The notes below the pieces were generated by a model, which saw only the letters and a list, made by a program, of their open reading frames with translations, made no database searches and was not told where the DNA came from. Positions 33,882 through 44,694 of a DNA stretch of 64,000 nucleotides are shown in pieces. Within the stretch, counting starts at the first letter, position 1. Each line of letters opens with the position of its first letter. Position numbers and translations under genes: made by a program. Source of the stretch: Humulus lupulus (lineage: Eukaryota > Streptophyta > Magnoliopsida > Rosales > Cannabaceae); contig NC_084798.1 of the NCBI RefSeq assembly GCF_963169125.1, positions 106,161,970 to 106,225,969 of the forward strand, given 5' to 3'.

Positions 33882-35614
33882 TGTAACGCCCTGGATAACC
33901 AAGACTGTTACACTATGTGTTTAAAATAGTGCAGGACTTGCTAATAAAGTCATTTAAATGAAAATGTGATCCTAAAGTCATAAACAGGTTAGGTTTAAAA
34001 ATTTTGTTCATAAACGGATAACTTTCATTAAAATAAATGTTTAATACATGGGATCCCAAAAACAGGGTTTAAAGGACAGATTTACAAAATTTCCAAAAAT
34101 AATATACAATCAAGGCCACTATAATGGAAAAATACACATTTTAGTTTCCGTCCCTGTACAATCCATCGACTGTGGTAGACGAGCAGTTGAAAATGTACAC
34201 CTTGCCCCAGAGCTCTCCAACTTATGGTTGAACCATCTTACCCTTGCCTTTACCTGCACTAAGTAGCACCCGTGAGCCGAGGCCCAGCCAGAAAACCATA
34301 ACATCATAGAAACATCCATAACGATAATCCAACAATAACAATCAAATACTACATAGAATAGTAACCACGCATTCAACATGTCATACCGGTCACCCACTCA
34401 GTGGTGACAAACAATGCGTCACAAGCCATTCATCTCAACATTTATCAAGCCGAAGCATCAGATTAGCAATAATAAACACATCAATACTCAACAATTAAAC
34501 ATAATCCACATACAATACTCAGGGTCAATGCCCTTAGGCCAAACCCTCTAATTAACTCACTGACTCCGACTCACTTAGGCCGAGCTCAGTGATTATATAG
34601 CTATCCTCAACTATCAGTGGTCGAGCCGCGTCCTGTGTGCCAATATCAATTCCGACGCTCTTAGGTCATTTATTTCATGCTCACATGGCATATCATAATC
34701 ATACAACATTGTATTCAAATATAAGGAACCCTAGTCCCAACATAGCCACATAAACGGGTGCAATTTTCTTACCTTGAATTTCTAGTGGAGGTGATAGAGC
34801 GATCCCGAGCACGATCCTCAGTCCTGAGCCTTGGCGATGTACCTAGTCACAAGAGTCAAGAGTAACCATCAAATTCCAACCAAAATAAATACCAAGGAGA
34901 CAGAAACTAGCCTCCAGGACCTCAATTTCTACTACACCCAGTAGTAGAAATTGTGTCGAGCACCTAGGTTCAAAACCCCGAGCCCTAACAATTCTTGAAA
35001 CAATTTCAAGGCTAAAATTCTCAGGCGGGTCGCGACTTGGCTTAGTGAGTCATGACTTGCCCCAAAGTCAGAGAGCATCCCAGGCCAGAAGGGCCACAAG
35101 CGCCGTGGCGCCCCCTAGCTAGGTCACGGCACGCCCCCCTTGACCAAGAAATTTTTTGGGTTTTCCTCCTCCTTCTCCCACCCAACAACACAAAAGATAA
35201 GCCCATAATTTCCTTAACCAACCTCCCTAAATCTACACTAAACAAACTACGAATTTGGATCCATAATCACATATTTTCATCCTATAATCCCCAACAATTA
35301 AAAAGGAACTGATACTCCAATATAGACACAAGAATGATAACTATATCCCCTGAAATTTCTACTCAACTCCTCAATCAAAAGAGAACCAACCAACACTTAT
35401 AATTCCATCCAAATTCAGCAAGAAACTTTAAAGATGATGTTTTAAAATCTTACCTCAATTTACAGCTCAATTTCCCAGTTGAAGTTTCCTGGTTAATAAG
35501 CCTCAACTCCTCAAGCCTTCCCTTCAATTTATTTCCAAAATCCCAGTCAAATGCCCAAGCTTTTTCCCTTCTTTTCCCTTCCTAGCCTTTGAACCAATTG
35601 AGAGAGAATGAGAG
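33882..35614 (-). repeat. Element D 5' LTR, truncated
   Basis: Starts TGTAACGCCCTGG and follows 27132-28832 closely, including the ACCTGCACTAAGTAGCACCC block near 34251. It stops at GAGAGAATGAGAG (35614), about 640 bases short. The break coincides with one end of the inverted segment described in the findings. Confidence 0.85.
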
Positions 35615-36967
35615 GAAGGCACTGGCCTTCAGGTGCTCATCACTCCAAGCCCCGTAGTCATCTTGGAGAGGGGTGCAGCTCTGCTTTCATTCCAACGGAG
35701 GTCGAGCGATGAGGCCATCAGCTCCCATCTCAATCCCATACTCAATAGGATCTTGTTAACCTTCCCTTGAGTCATGATCCAGGATACTATATACAAGGCC
35801 CCGGAGAATGCATTGGGGTCAACCATGATTTCCCTATCCACCACGGGGCTAAAATGAGGGATGGGAGAGTCAGAGGCGACCTGCTTGGCCTTTTTCTTTG
35901 CTTTGGGCAGAGGAGCTCCCGGTGTCTTTCTTTGCGAGGGGCATGATTTAGATCGCCTGATGACAAAGTGGCCTATTAGTGGCGACCTAAGATGATTACT
36001 AGCTACGGTTACGGAGGTACATAATTCTTTGGGTTTAAGTGGTTTACTTTTGGGATCTGAAAATTTATACGAGCTAAGTTGTGTCCTAGCCTCAACAAGT
36101 GGTCCTAGGCCACGCGCTTTGATTTCTTAAAATTCCCTGATACTTTTGGATTTGTGTGTCAGACTCCTCACACCAACTTCTTTTCTTTTGAAAGCAGTTT
36201 AATGCAAAATCACTTAAGGAATCACAACTTTTAAGCTACCCAGGACCAAACCTAAAATCCCTTCTGCTTCTACACCCCAAACATGTATTCAAATCAATTT
36301 ATCAATAGAATTTTCTTTGTAAATCCCATAAAATTTACCAAGTTTTATGAAAACCTCATTCCTAGATAAGCCTAGTATCGTTCATTTAGTCTAAACTGAA
36401 CCTTATTTCCTATTTACACTCAAACGTAACCTAATCGACATTGAGTAAAGGATGTTTTTCACAATAAAAAAAAACTCATTGGAAAACAAAGAATTGAAAG
36501 ATTCAGACCAAGTGAGGAAATACTTATAGTTTATATGTTCGGTTCAAAGAATGTATCGATACGCCTGTAGAGAACTCCTTGGAAGCTTGTGAAACTCTGA
36601 AAGGCGATGAATGTTATTGGGAGAGTTTTAGAGAAAAAGGGAAATTTGTTTTTTTGAAAATGAAACTTTTTGAATGCAAAGGTGGTGAGGCTTTGGGTTT
36701 GATCACCCTATCTATACGCAAACTACGGGAATTATTTCTGGCCATCTGATTGGGTTAGCTCGAGATCTCGAGCCAAGATTAAATAAACCATACGGGGGAA
36801 AAATGTTGACAGGACAGTTGTAACAGTCCTCGAAACCCAAACGAACGCCAATTATAGGCGACCACGTGTCCAGTACTCAAGTAGTGGGCAAGCAAACTTT
36901 TACATTACAGAAGCCTAAAAGCCCCTATTGTGGATGACAAAAGGTGACAACATCAAGCATGAGCAGG
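35615..36967 (+). mobile_element. Internal part of Tat element B with antisense gene remnant
   Basis: This is the sequence upstream of the purine tract and 3' LTR of element B. Bases 35629 to about 35990 carry an open frame on the minus strand: lysine-rich APLPKAKKKAKQVA, then SPVVDREIMVDPNAFSGALY, WIMTQGKVNKILLSMGLRWE and a stop. Position and strand match the antisense genes of A and C, but I see no clear residue similarity to them, so the link is by place only. The rest (36000-36967) has no frame; on the minus strand it could hold that gene's promoter and 5' UTR. Gag and pol are absent. Confidence 0.5.
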
Positions 36968-37684
36968 AGCTTGGGGAGCAAATGTTGTACTCTAAAAGCA
37001 GCACGAGTTCAATTACTCAGTTCGGGTATAGCTGGCAGATGAATATGTGGAAAAATATCCTAGGATATCTGGTTAACAATGATGTGAGCAACTCGAGACT
37101 CAATCTAGTTTGAGATTTACAGTGGCCGAATCCACATTTGGGAGCTCTGAGCTTAATACAAACTAAGGTTCAGATAGTCTTTAAAAACCAGCTCGGATGA
37201 GATATCCAACTTGTGGAAACCTGGTCAGAATGCATACTGAAGGATCCCAAAAGATTCAGAGACTCCTTATATGCTAATTAATTCCCAGGTTGTATTGCAT
37301 ATCTATCATTTATTATCCTAGATTGCAGGAGTATATTTTATTTTGTTATCAAATCATATCCCAATATAAATGGGAATAATCTGTATTAATGGTACACATT
37401 ATTTATTAACACGGTTACCCAAACATGTATGGGAAATTCCCCTATAAATATCAGGGCTAATGGACAGGGAAGGGGATGACCTTTTCATGTTACTAAAACT
37501 CTACTGAAATTGTGAGAGAAAATCAATAATACTGTCTCGTGCACTAGGTGGATTTTAACCACTAAACCACGTAAAAGTTGTGTGTGTTCGTGAAGGTTCT
37601 TATTATTTCGTTATGGTTTATAATTTAGCACTAATATCCCTATTTGATTTCTTAATCTACCATTGGCAAAATACCGTGTCAACA
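36968..37684 (+). repeat. Element B purine tract and 3' LTR
   Basis: The purine tract AGCTTGGGGAGCAAA (36968-36982) directly precedes an LTR that starts TGTTGTACTC at 36983 and ends CCGTGTCAACA at 37684 (702 bp). The inverted partner at 39394-40099 is 706 bp. A TATA box CTATAAATAT lies near 37443. Beyond 37684 lies element C LTR sequence with the target copy AGATA (minus reading, 37685-37689). Confidence 0.85.
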
Positions 37685-38073
37685 TATCTGTATTTCTATT
37701 GTAATGTATTATTTGGGAGCCAAGCCCAATAACTTAGGCCCATGATCTAATTGTAACCCTAAACTCCTCACTATAAATAGGAAGAGATGAGATAGAAATA
37801 GGGGAAGGCAATTCATAATGGAGAATGACCATTCTTGTAAAAATAGTCGCTATGTAATGTAAAGTGAAGGAGGACTATAGAAAAACTAGCGACACAGGTT
37901 CGCCGGAAACTATGGTTCTTCAAGCTTAAATATTATTAAAAGTGACTAAGTGAACATAGGTCATATTATTGGGGCCGAACCACTATAAAATATGGTGTTA
38001 TTTATTTGATTATATCTCTATTCTTGAATACATGCTCTTATGTTCTCAAGCTAACGAAAAAACAGTGTCAACA
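37685..38073 (+). repeat. Half of an element C LTR, displaced and inverted
   Basis: Ends CAGTGTCAACA at 38073. Read on the minus strand it matches 51770-52011 and continues where 40100-40408 starts. It holds a TATA box CTATAAATAGG (about 37771) and the shared box GGGGCCGAACCACTATAAA (37971-37989). Relative to 51770-52361 it has an extra segment of about 140 bases starting at that box, so the right-hand copy has a deletion. Confidence 0.8.
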
Positions 38074-38421
38074 ATATGGATTCCATTTTGTGTATTATAT
38101 ATAGCCCCTTTACTAAGATGTCTATCCACATCAGTAATTTGAATCTAGATCACTTGCATCCTATATGCTTAGTAAATCGTACTAGCAACCATTCATTAAA
38201 GATTCCTTACTTTAATATGCTACTGACTATTTTATTCATTATATATTATCTTAATTCGCTCGTACTAATACAAGATCATATTCTTATAAATGAATATGGA
38301 TTTTTCTTGATATTCATATAAATTATTCGAGTAATAATTATAACATTTAAATATAATAAGATTATATTTTTATTAAATCAATATAATGTCTTTACATGCT
38401 TTTAGGACAATAATCCTAACA
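38074..38421 (-). repeat. First 348 bases of a copia LTR, inverted
   Basis: On the minus strand it starts TGTTAGGATTATTGTCC at 38421 and stops at AATCCATAT, where element C begins. The continuation is at 52362 on the plus strand (CATACTTTCC). The intact copy at 22833-23473 shows the two parts joined as AATCCATACTTTT. Confidence 0.8.
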
Positions 38422-39358
38422 GTAGGTGTCTCATGTAGAGGCTCGGGGAGAGCCAAAGGCACGCGCGAGGATGGCTGGGTGCCAGGTGCTGCGCACAAGG
38501 GTTTGAGGAGCGATAGGGGTGCGCACGGGCTTGTATGGGCATCTGGCTAGCGTGCGCTGGGTCGGCTAGGAGGCCAGTTGTGCTGCTTGGCTGGGGTGCG
38601 CGCGGCCTTGGCTGGCGTGCAAGCACCATGATTGGCATGTAGCACATCCCATTTTCAAGGATATTTGTCTTAACCGCTTTTATATAATAATGATTTATTC
38701 AAAAATATCAAACCTGATTACTAATCTTATCAGATAAATAAATGAATTTCAAATTAATTCAAACCAATTTTAAATGAAATAAATTGTCTTTTCACATTAT
38801 TTAAATAAATAAAATGAATTAATTATCTTAAATATTTAAATGCCAACATAATTAAAACATTATTTTCGAAAATTACATTAATTAATTTAAAAAATTAATA
38901 CATTATCTAATTATTTCATCTCATTTACATATTTGACCTCGAAGAACAAATTTCTTCTAAATATGCCATTTCTTTGAATTTTCCCTATTTCTACTCTTAC
39001 CTTGAATAGTATTTTGAGAGCCACCTCGGGGACCTATGGACCTATAATTTCAACCTCCAATAAATTTAGATTATTAATTAAAATTATTTAATATAACAAC
39101 CTTAATTTATTAATCTCAATATTATCCACTCTTTACTCAAAATCGGGCCTTTCTCGATGGGTCGGGCTCACCGAGAATTAGGGCGCTGAGATAGAAATAT
39201 TGTAGAATATATATTTGATAACATGCTATATAGATATTACCCATAAACTCATAACATTCAACTATACATCCTTCTGGTCTACTGTGATTTCGAACGTATC
39301 CCTTAAACATTTTCATGTCTCTCTCAAATACATTCATCCATCTTATATACTAACATTC
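38422..39358. other. Flank of the copia LTR: GC-rich patch then AT-rich sequence
   Basis: Bases 38430-38640 are GC-rich with repeated GTGCGC/GCGCG words. The remainder is AT-rich with many TTAAT and AATTA words. I see no gene; an 81-codon frame on the minus strand in the GC-rich part has no recognisable motif. Similar GC-rich sequence lies at 53975-54250 on the other side of the copia LTR. Confidence 0.4.
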
Positions 39359-40099
39359 ATCCATCTAATTTCCTCTCAACGAAAGTACTAAACTGTTGAC
39401 ATGGATTTTCGCCAACGGTAGATTAAGAAATCTAATAGGGATATCAGTGCTAAATTGTAACCTGTAACGAAATAATAAGAACCCCTCGTACATAAAAAAA
39501 CTTTTACGTGGTTTAATGGTTAAAATCCACCTAGTCCACGAGACAATATTTTTGCTTTTCTCCCACAATTTCTGCAGAGTTTTAGTAATATAAAAAGTTC
39601 GTCCCCTTCCTTGTCCATTATCCTTGATATTTATAGGGGAATTTCCTAGACAGGTTTGGGTAACCGCGCTAATAAATAAGGTATATATTTGATACAGATT
39701 ATTCCAATTTACATTGGGATATGATTTGATAAAAAAAATAGAATATACTCCTGCTATCTCAGATAATAAATGATAGATATACAATACATCTTGGGCATTA
39801 ATGAGCATATAAGGAGCCTCTGAATCTTTTGGGATCCTTCAGTATGCATTCTGACCAGGTTTCCACGAGCTAGATATGTCATCCAAGCTGGTGTTTAAAG
39901 ACAATCTGAACCTTAGTTTTTCTTAAGCTCAGAGCACCCAAATGCGGATCTAGCAACTATAAATCCTGAACTGGATTGAGTCTCGAGTTGCTCACATCAT
40001 TGTTAACCAGATATCCTACTTGGCTATTTTTCCACATATGTATCTGCCAGCTGTGCCTGAATTGAGTAATTGAACTCATGCTAGTTTTAGGGTACAACA
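39359..40099 (-). repeat. Element B 5' LTR and leader stub
   Basis: The LTR occupies 39394-40099, TGTTGACATGG to GGGTACAACA on the plus strand, and is the reverse complement of 36983-37684. The stub 39359-39393, in minus orientation, reads GTTTAGTACTTTCG after the LTR end; element C has GTTTGGTGCTTTTA and element A TTCTAGTGCTTTCA at the same place. The target copy AGTTA follows at 40100-40104. Confidence 0.85.
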
Positions 40100-40408
40100 A
40101 GTTATATTTTGATAAATGACAACTCTGTACTCCTTTGCTAACTCTGCTAGCATGGATGTTGTGAGTTGAACGAACAAGATCCTTCTATTAACGTGTAATG
40201 GTTTGCCTTGTGCGAACAAAGGTAAAATAACTTGCCTTGTGCTAACTGAGGTTGAGGAATGTGACTATGCGACCAAGTCCCTTCTGTGTGAGAACAAGAA
40301 CTACTTTGCGCTTCGTGAGAATAGGAAGGAAAAGTGTTCTGTTCATCATCCCTTTAAAATTGCTATTTTTTTCTAGAAGTCATATATGTCCAAAAAATGG
40401 GTATAACA

Positions 40409-40420
40409 TTTGCCCCCAGG
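40409..40420 (-). other. Polypurine tract of element C
   Basis: The minus strand reads CCTGGGGGCAAA directly before the 3' LTR start TGTTATACCC. The tract matches those of A and B and fixes the element as minus-strand. Similar tracts without an LTR beside them occur at about 45129 and 46010. Confidence 0.8.
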
Positions 40421-40639
40421 TTAGTTTTCGTGCTTTCCACAATTCTGACTTAGCATGTGAACAATTTCCCCATTCATTTTTGGTTATACACTTATAGGAC
40501 ATTTAAATAACATACCCTTTCCCGATATCTTCTCTAATCGCTCCAAAGGCATTTTATTTGACAGTAACTTGTTGGGCTTGTATTCTGTTGCATTCCTTAA
40601 ATGAATTATAGGCCTGTTAGGTTAAAGAACCCTTAGGCC

Positions 40640-42525
40640 CACTGCTTTGAAAACCCTATGTCCATTAGTTTGGGTTTTGCGGTTCTCTTGGAGAATTTCT
40701 TGGAAAGCAAGAGCAAACAGTTGCTGACCCTTTACGCACTGAGAAGATCTTGACGCCGACGGAGGAGGTAACACCCCAGACGCCAACGGATTGAGAGGAG
40801 TTCGGTATTGCTGGAGCGAAGCTTATCGCTGGAGCTTTTTTCACCGTCGCAACAGTCTTATGCATACCATTCGGTATGTTCACCCATATTTTGCTTTCTT
40901 AGTGATCGATTAGGGAGATTTAGGTTCTCCTAGTTTCTCAAAACCAAGTAAAATCTAAAAAGCTTATCCTTGATTATTTTTTTCTAGAAACTATCCCTCT
41001 GTTCATATGCGAACAAATCCTCACTGACCTTTGTCATATTAGCCTTTACACGAACAAAGTAAAAAAACATATGAACCGTCAAGAGAAGGCCCAATATTTC
41101 TGTTGTATGCATAGGTTAGCAATATGATTTTCTTGAATATCCACTCTATATACTTTTTTAAAAGCCCCAAACGGTAGCACGCGTGAACATAAATGCATAT
41201 AGGTAAACAAAGCCATTTTATCTTGAGTTTGTAATTCCTATTAGCACTGCTTCAGAGCCTTTGGAACATTATCCTTCCTTTGTCATTCTTTGAATTTTGA
41301 TAGATGAACAAACATGTTTCTGTAATGACTAGAAGCTTTATGCAAACATGATATGAGTTGTTCCTCCATGTTGTTCGCTTAAGTAGCTTATCCTCTGCTC
41401 GCCACTTGTATATTAATGTTTGAACAAAACTTCTTGAATTTTAATACTTATTTGGCTTTGTTTAACTCTAGCGAATAGACCATTTGTGAACCCACACAAA
41501 CAGTTGTATTTCGTTTGCTTCCTCCCTTGTTCATTTCCATGTGTAGGAATAAAGATGATTAACCATCTCTCATCCATTCGAATGGGATAATACTACTAGA
41601 GTAGAGATTTCAAATTATTACTCGTTTCTAGGCACACAATCAAACAGTTTTTCTCTGTTTGTTCCCCTCATTAAAATAAGCAGACCCTTTTTTTTTCTCG
41701 ATTGTGTTCTCTTCTGATATACTTATATAGGCCTTGCACGAACAAGATCCTAAGTAACTCCACGTTGCCTTATGCGAATAGGTTCTCGTAACCCATCTAA
41801 TTTTTTGCTTGTTCACCCAATCATTGAACCATTCGAATAGAGTAATGCAAACGAACAGGACCCTATGATTCACAAATTTTTCCTTTTATTTGCACCATTT
41901 ATAGCATAGGTGGACAAATAAGCTTTTCATCCAAAGCTATAAGTGAATAGGTTGCTTCTTTGAATATGCGAACAACCTAACCTAAGTCTTGGTCCAATCC
42001 ACCTTTTATGAATAAAAACAAGCAGGTAATCCTCTTGCCAATGAGTGCATGCACACACCTAGCAATTACTACTCAATTACTCAAACAGACATCACACGTC
42101 TTTTCCTTAAGTTGAATTTGCTAGTGTCTTGTAAATAGAATGTTTGAATAAACCCATAAACGAAAAGGTTGCTTGAACTAACCCATTAAGTGAACATGAT
42201 GCTTGAACTAACCAATAAATGAACAGGTTTCTTGAACTCCTTTTTTGAGAAAGTTCCCTTGTTCTTCCCAAGTATAGATCCTTTTCTATGAAATCTTATT
42301 TCTATGTTCTAGTATTTTTTTCAGTTCTGTTCTCCCTAGTTGTACACTTATGGGCGAACAGGCCACATATTATGTATGTGCGAATAGAATCTTACTCTTT
42401 CCTTCCCATTTTACATACTTGGGTTTGCTTGGTCCTCGAGGAGTCCGGTTTCTTTTACAATTTGGTTAGGCCTCATTCCTCGAAGTGTATAAGGATTTGT
42501 TCGTCCCCATTTGCTTCTTATCTAG
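40640..42525 (+). promoter_or_regulatory. 5' UTR exon and long first intron of the element C antisense gene (predicted)
   Basis: A less AT-rich leader (about 40650-40870) ends at a donor-like CATTCGGTATGTTC, with GT at 40873. AT-rich sequence full of GCGAACAAG-like words follows, up to the acceptor TTGCTTCTTATCTAG at 42525. The start codon is five bases further on. Element A has the same layout with a 467-base intron. No clear TATA box was found, so the transcription start is unknown. Confidence 0.45.
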
Positions 42526-42529
42526 GACC

Positions 42530-43122
42530 ATGTTCATGTCACCCAAGAAATCAAGAGCATTAAGGAAGAGGAAAAAGTTCGACTATATAGAAAAAAAGCT
42601 TGGAGAAATCTTTAGTTCAAATGGTTTTGTAACACCAAGATCCATCTTTTCTACCAGTGACTTGTCCCATTTAATAGATAAGCTTGGACTTATTGCCGAA
42701 CTCGGGCTTAGAGTTCCTATTAATGATGAGCTAGTAGGCTCCGTACCAGACGGGTATACAGCTTGGAGTCTCATGCATTTCCAAGCAGGGGCCTTCCTTC
42801 CACTTCCTCCGTACTTTGTGGAAATATGTGACTATTTTTTAATAGCGCAATTCCAACTAACGTCGAACAACTACAAACTATTGGTACTGCTGCGTATTCT
42901 ATATAGTGTGTTATATTGGCCTCCCCGTGATACTTTGGAGGTTCACTACTTGTTCAATATCAAGTCCAACCGTGTATCGGGTTATGAAGGATTCTACCAC
43001 TTGTGTTGCTATTCTGGTGGGGAAGTCCTTAGGAGTGGTGTTTCCAACCTTGGTCGCTACTTTAGTCGATACTTTTTTTATCGATGCCCTCCGGTTCGAG
43101 CATAGGTCATTCTGTGTTACTG
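42530..43122 (+). CDS. Element C antisense gene, main exon (resembles 'putative gypsy-type transposase' proteins)
   Basis: The start ATG at 42530 follows a splice acceptor. The protein begins MFMSPKKSRALRKRKKFDYI (basic, possibly nuclear), then SLMHFQAGAFLPLPPYFVEI and CDYFLIAQFQLTSNNYKLL. It aligns with the element A antisense protein over about 70 residues (shared P.G...W...H, LPL.P.F, YF..A.FQ.T.N.Y). Homologues elsewhere sit antisense between pol and the 3' LTR of Tat elements; their function is not known to me. The frame from 42530 stops at 43105. A second frame from 42906 (ending DTFFIDALRFEHRSFCVTG) reaches the donor at 43123 without a stop. So a frameshift near 42900 is likely and the copy may be non-functional. 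Confidence 0.65.
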
Positions 43123-43209
43123 GTAAGTATCTGATCGTTTCCCTTTCAATAGTTTTCTGTTCGCTTCCTTCACGTTAATCTTATTTTGCTCGCCTGACTT
43201 GTTGTTTTA
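43123..43209 (+). other. Short intron in the antisense gene
   Basis: Begins GTAAGTATCTG and ends TTGTTGTTTTAG: 87 bases, T-rich, with good donor and acceptor. This is the usual size of small plant introns. The flanking exon frames join as ...FCVTG then a Tyr/Arg/Pro-containing stretch. It is predicted from sequence only. Confidence 0.65.
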
Positions 43210-44694
43210 GGTCATTATAGGCGACCGGCTCCAACCTCTAAGAAGCGAGAGCATCTTTCTTTGTTACGTCGATTCGATGGCAAGTATAGGAATGTGTATT
43301 TCCTTATCTACTCGAACCACACCAGTCATTGGATCATCTATCGCCGCCTCCAGAGTTTGACTACGTTCCCTTTCCTAAAGTTCGAGAGTCTATACATGAG
43401 AGGCAATCAAAAGAGGATTTTGTTATTCATGATGAGCCTGAGTTAATTCACTTCGAGGTTTCATTTACTTGTTCTTCCCCAAGAAGTCTTTGTTCTAGGT
43501 TGCCCAATTGTTGTGAGTTTGACTTATCGCAAGTGCCTCTCCCTTCTGAACTTTTATTGACATGGGAGGTCTTGTTCTATCCCTTAGAAATGAGGAACTA
43601 TCCCTCACTCATTGGTTAAATGAATACTTTTCAGAGAAAACTCTTACTGATAGTCTTGTTATACTATTTTTTCTTAACCACATTATCACTAATATATTTT
43701 TTGCATCTTATCTGACAATTTTTCTTTTCGCATGAGACATGAATGCTATTGCTTTGTTTGGTGGCCCTGAGGTTGTAAGTGCAAGAGCTAACAAGAGGAG
43801 GAAACAATTAGCGAACAAGAAAAAGGGGACCCTTATAGAGTCTTCTTCTGCTCATTCAGGCCAAAGTCAACCTCTAGTTGGGGATACACCGCTAGGCCCT
43901 GCAGCGACTGCTAGTATGGTTCCCACAACCCAGTCCTCATCTCCTATATTACCTTCTCATGTTCAAATGGTGGTACCTAGATTTTAAGAGGTCATCCAGA
44001 GTGACCAGATACGGATAGAATGGTCTTTCTCCAGAGTTTGCATCCGTAGCGAGATCATTCGCCATTCTATTGCCAACCCTGTTCAGGCAGGGTTCTTCTC
44101 TTATTATTGTACTTGTTATCTTTCTGCTTAATTTTTTGTATTGATCTCTTTTTATCCCTTGCAGACAATGATCACATTGCCCAACCTATCTAAATCTATT
44201 GAGCAGTTGAAGAAGGATAAGAAAGATACATGCTGTGCCCTCATGTTTGAGATAGACACTGTTCATGGTGAGAGGAAAATTGTAAGACTGAGCTCGAGCA
44301 ACTCAAAAGCTATTCTTGTACTGAGATCAATCAACTAAAGGCTGAGATTGACCACCTTCAGAAGTCTCATGCTGTTGAGATTGAGCAACTTAAAACTGAG
44401 GCGGAAGCTAATCACCTTCAAACCCTTGAAGAAGGAGGAGAGATCTTAAATGACATGTTCTTTTGGTTCTGGAAACACAATCGTAGTATTGATTTAACTT
44501 TTTTTAATGGCGGAGAGAATTACCTACTAAAGGCTTTCAAACAGAAATTTGTTGATGAAGAAAACTCTTCTGTTCATACTTCTTTTGTACAGCCGAGGGA
44601 TGGTGATGTTTCGAGGCTTGAAGATCTTGCTACTAGCACTTATGTTGACCCATTAGCTACCTCGAGTGACCAAACCCTTGAGCCAGAGTCCTGA
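43210..44694 (+). CDS. Element C antisense gene, downstream exons with coiled coil
   Basis: Three further coding blocks are visible. 43210 to about 43620 includes PPPEFDYVPFPKVRES. 43739-43987 begins MNAIALFGGPEVVSARANKR and is basic, then Ser/Pro-rich. 44165-44694 follows the acceptor TTTATCCCTTGCAG. The last block reads IEQLKKDKKD, then (after a frameshift near 44285) heptad-rich INQLKAEIDHLQKSHAVEIE, then FFWFWKHNRSIDLTFFNGGE and an acidic tail ending at TGA 44692-44694. Coiled coil followed by a WKHNR motif is, from memory, the usual C-terminus of these proteins. Exon borders between 43620 and 44164 are uncertain. Confidence 0.55.

Larger units (their letters stand above)
27132..35614 (-). 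mobile_element. Element D: decayed Tekay-type chromovirus
   Basis: Minus-strand element with 3' LTR (27132-29470), purine tract, decayed pol and gag, primer site and a truncated 5' LTR (33882-35614). The LTRs differ at roughly 18 of the first 200 bases by eye, so it is older than element A. The internal region is only 4.4 kb and full of stops. The 5' LTR breaks off at 35614 where element B sequence starts; the last part matching 28833-29470 is missing there. Confidence 0.85.

Noticed and set aside
36791..36810. GGGGGAAAAA followed by TGTTGACAGG, at first taken as purine tract and LTR start of element B
   Set aside because: The partner LTR at 39394-40099 is 706 bp and its end corresponds to 36983, which has its own tract CTTGGGGAGCAAA. 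36804 is therefore interior.
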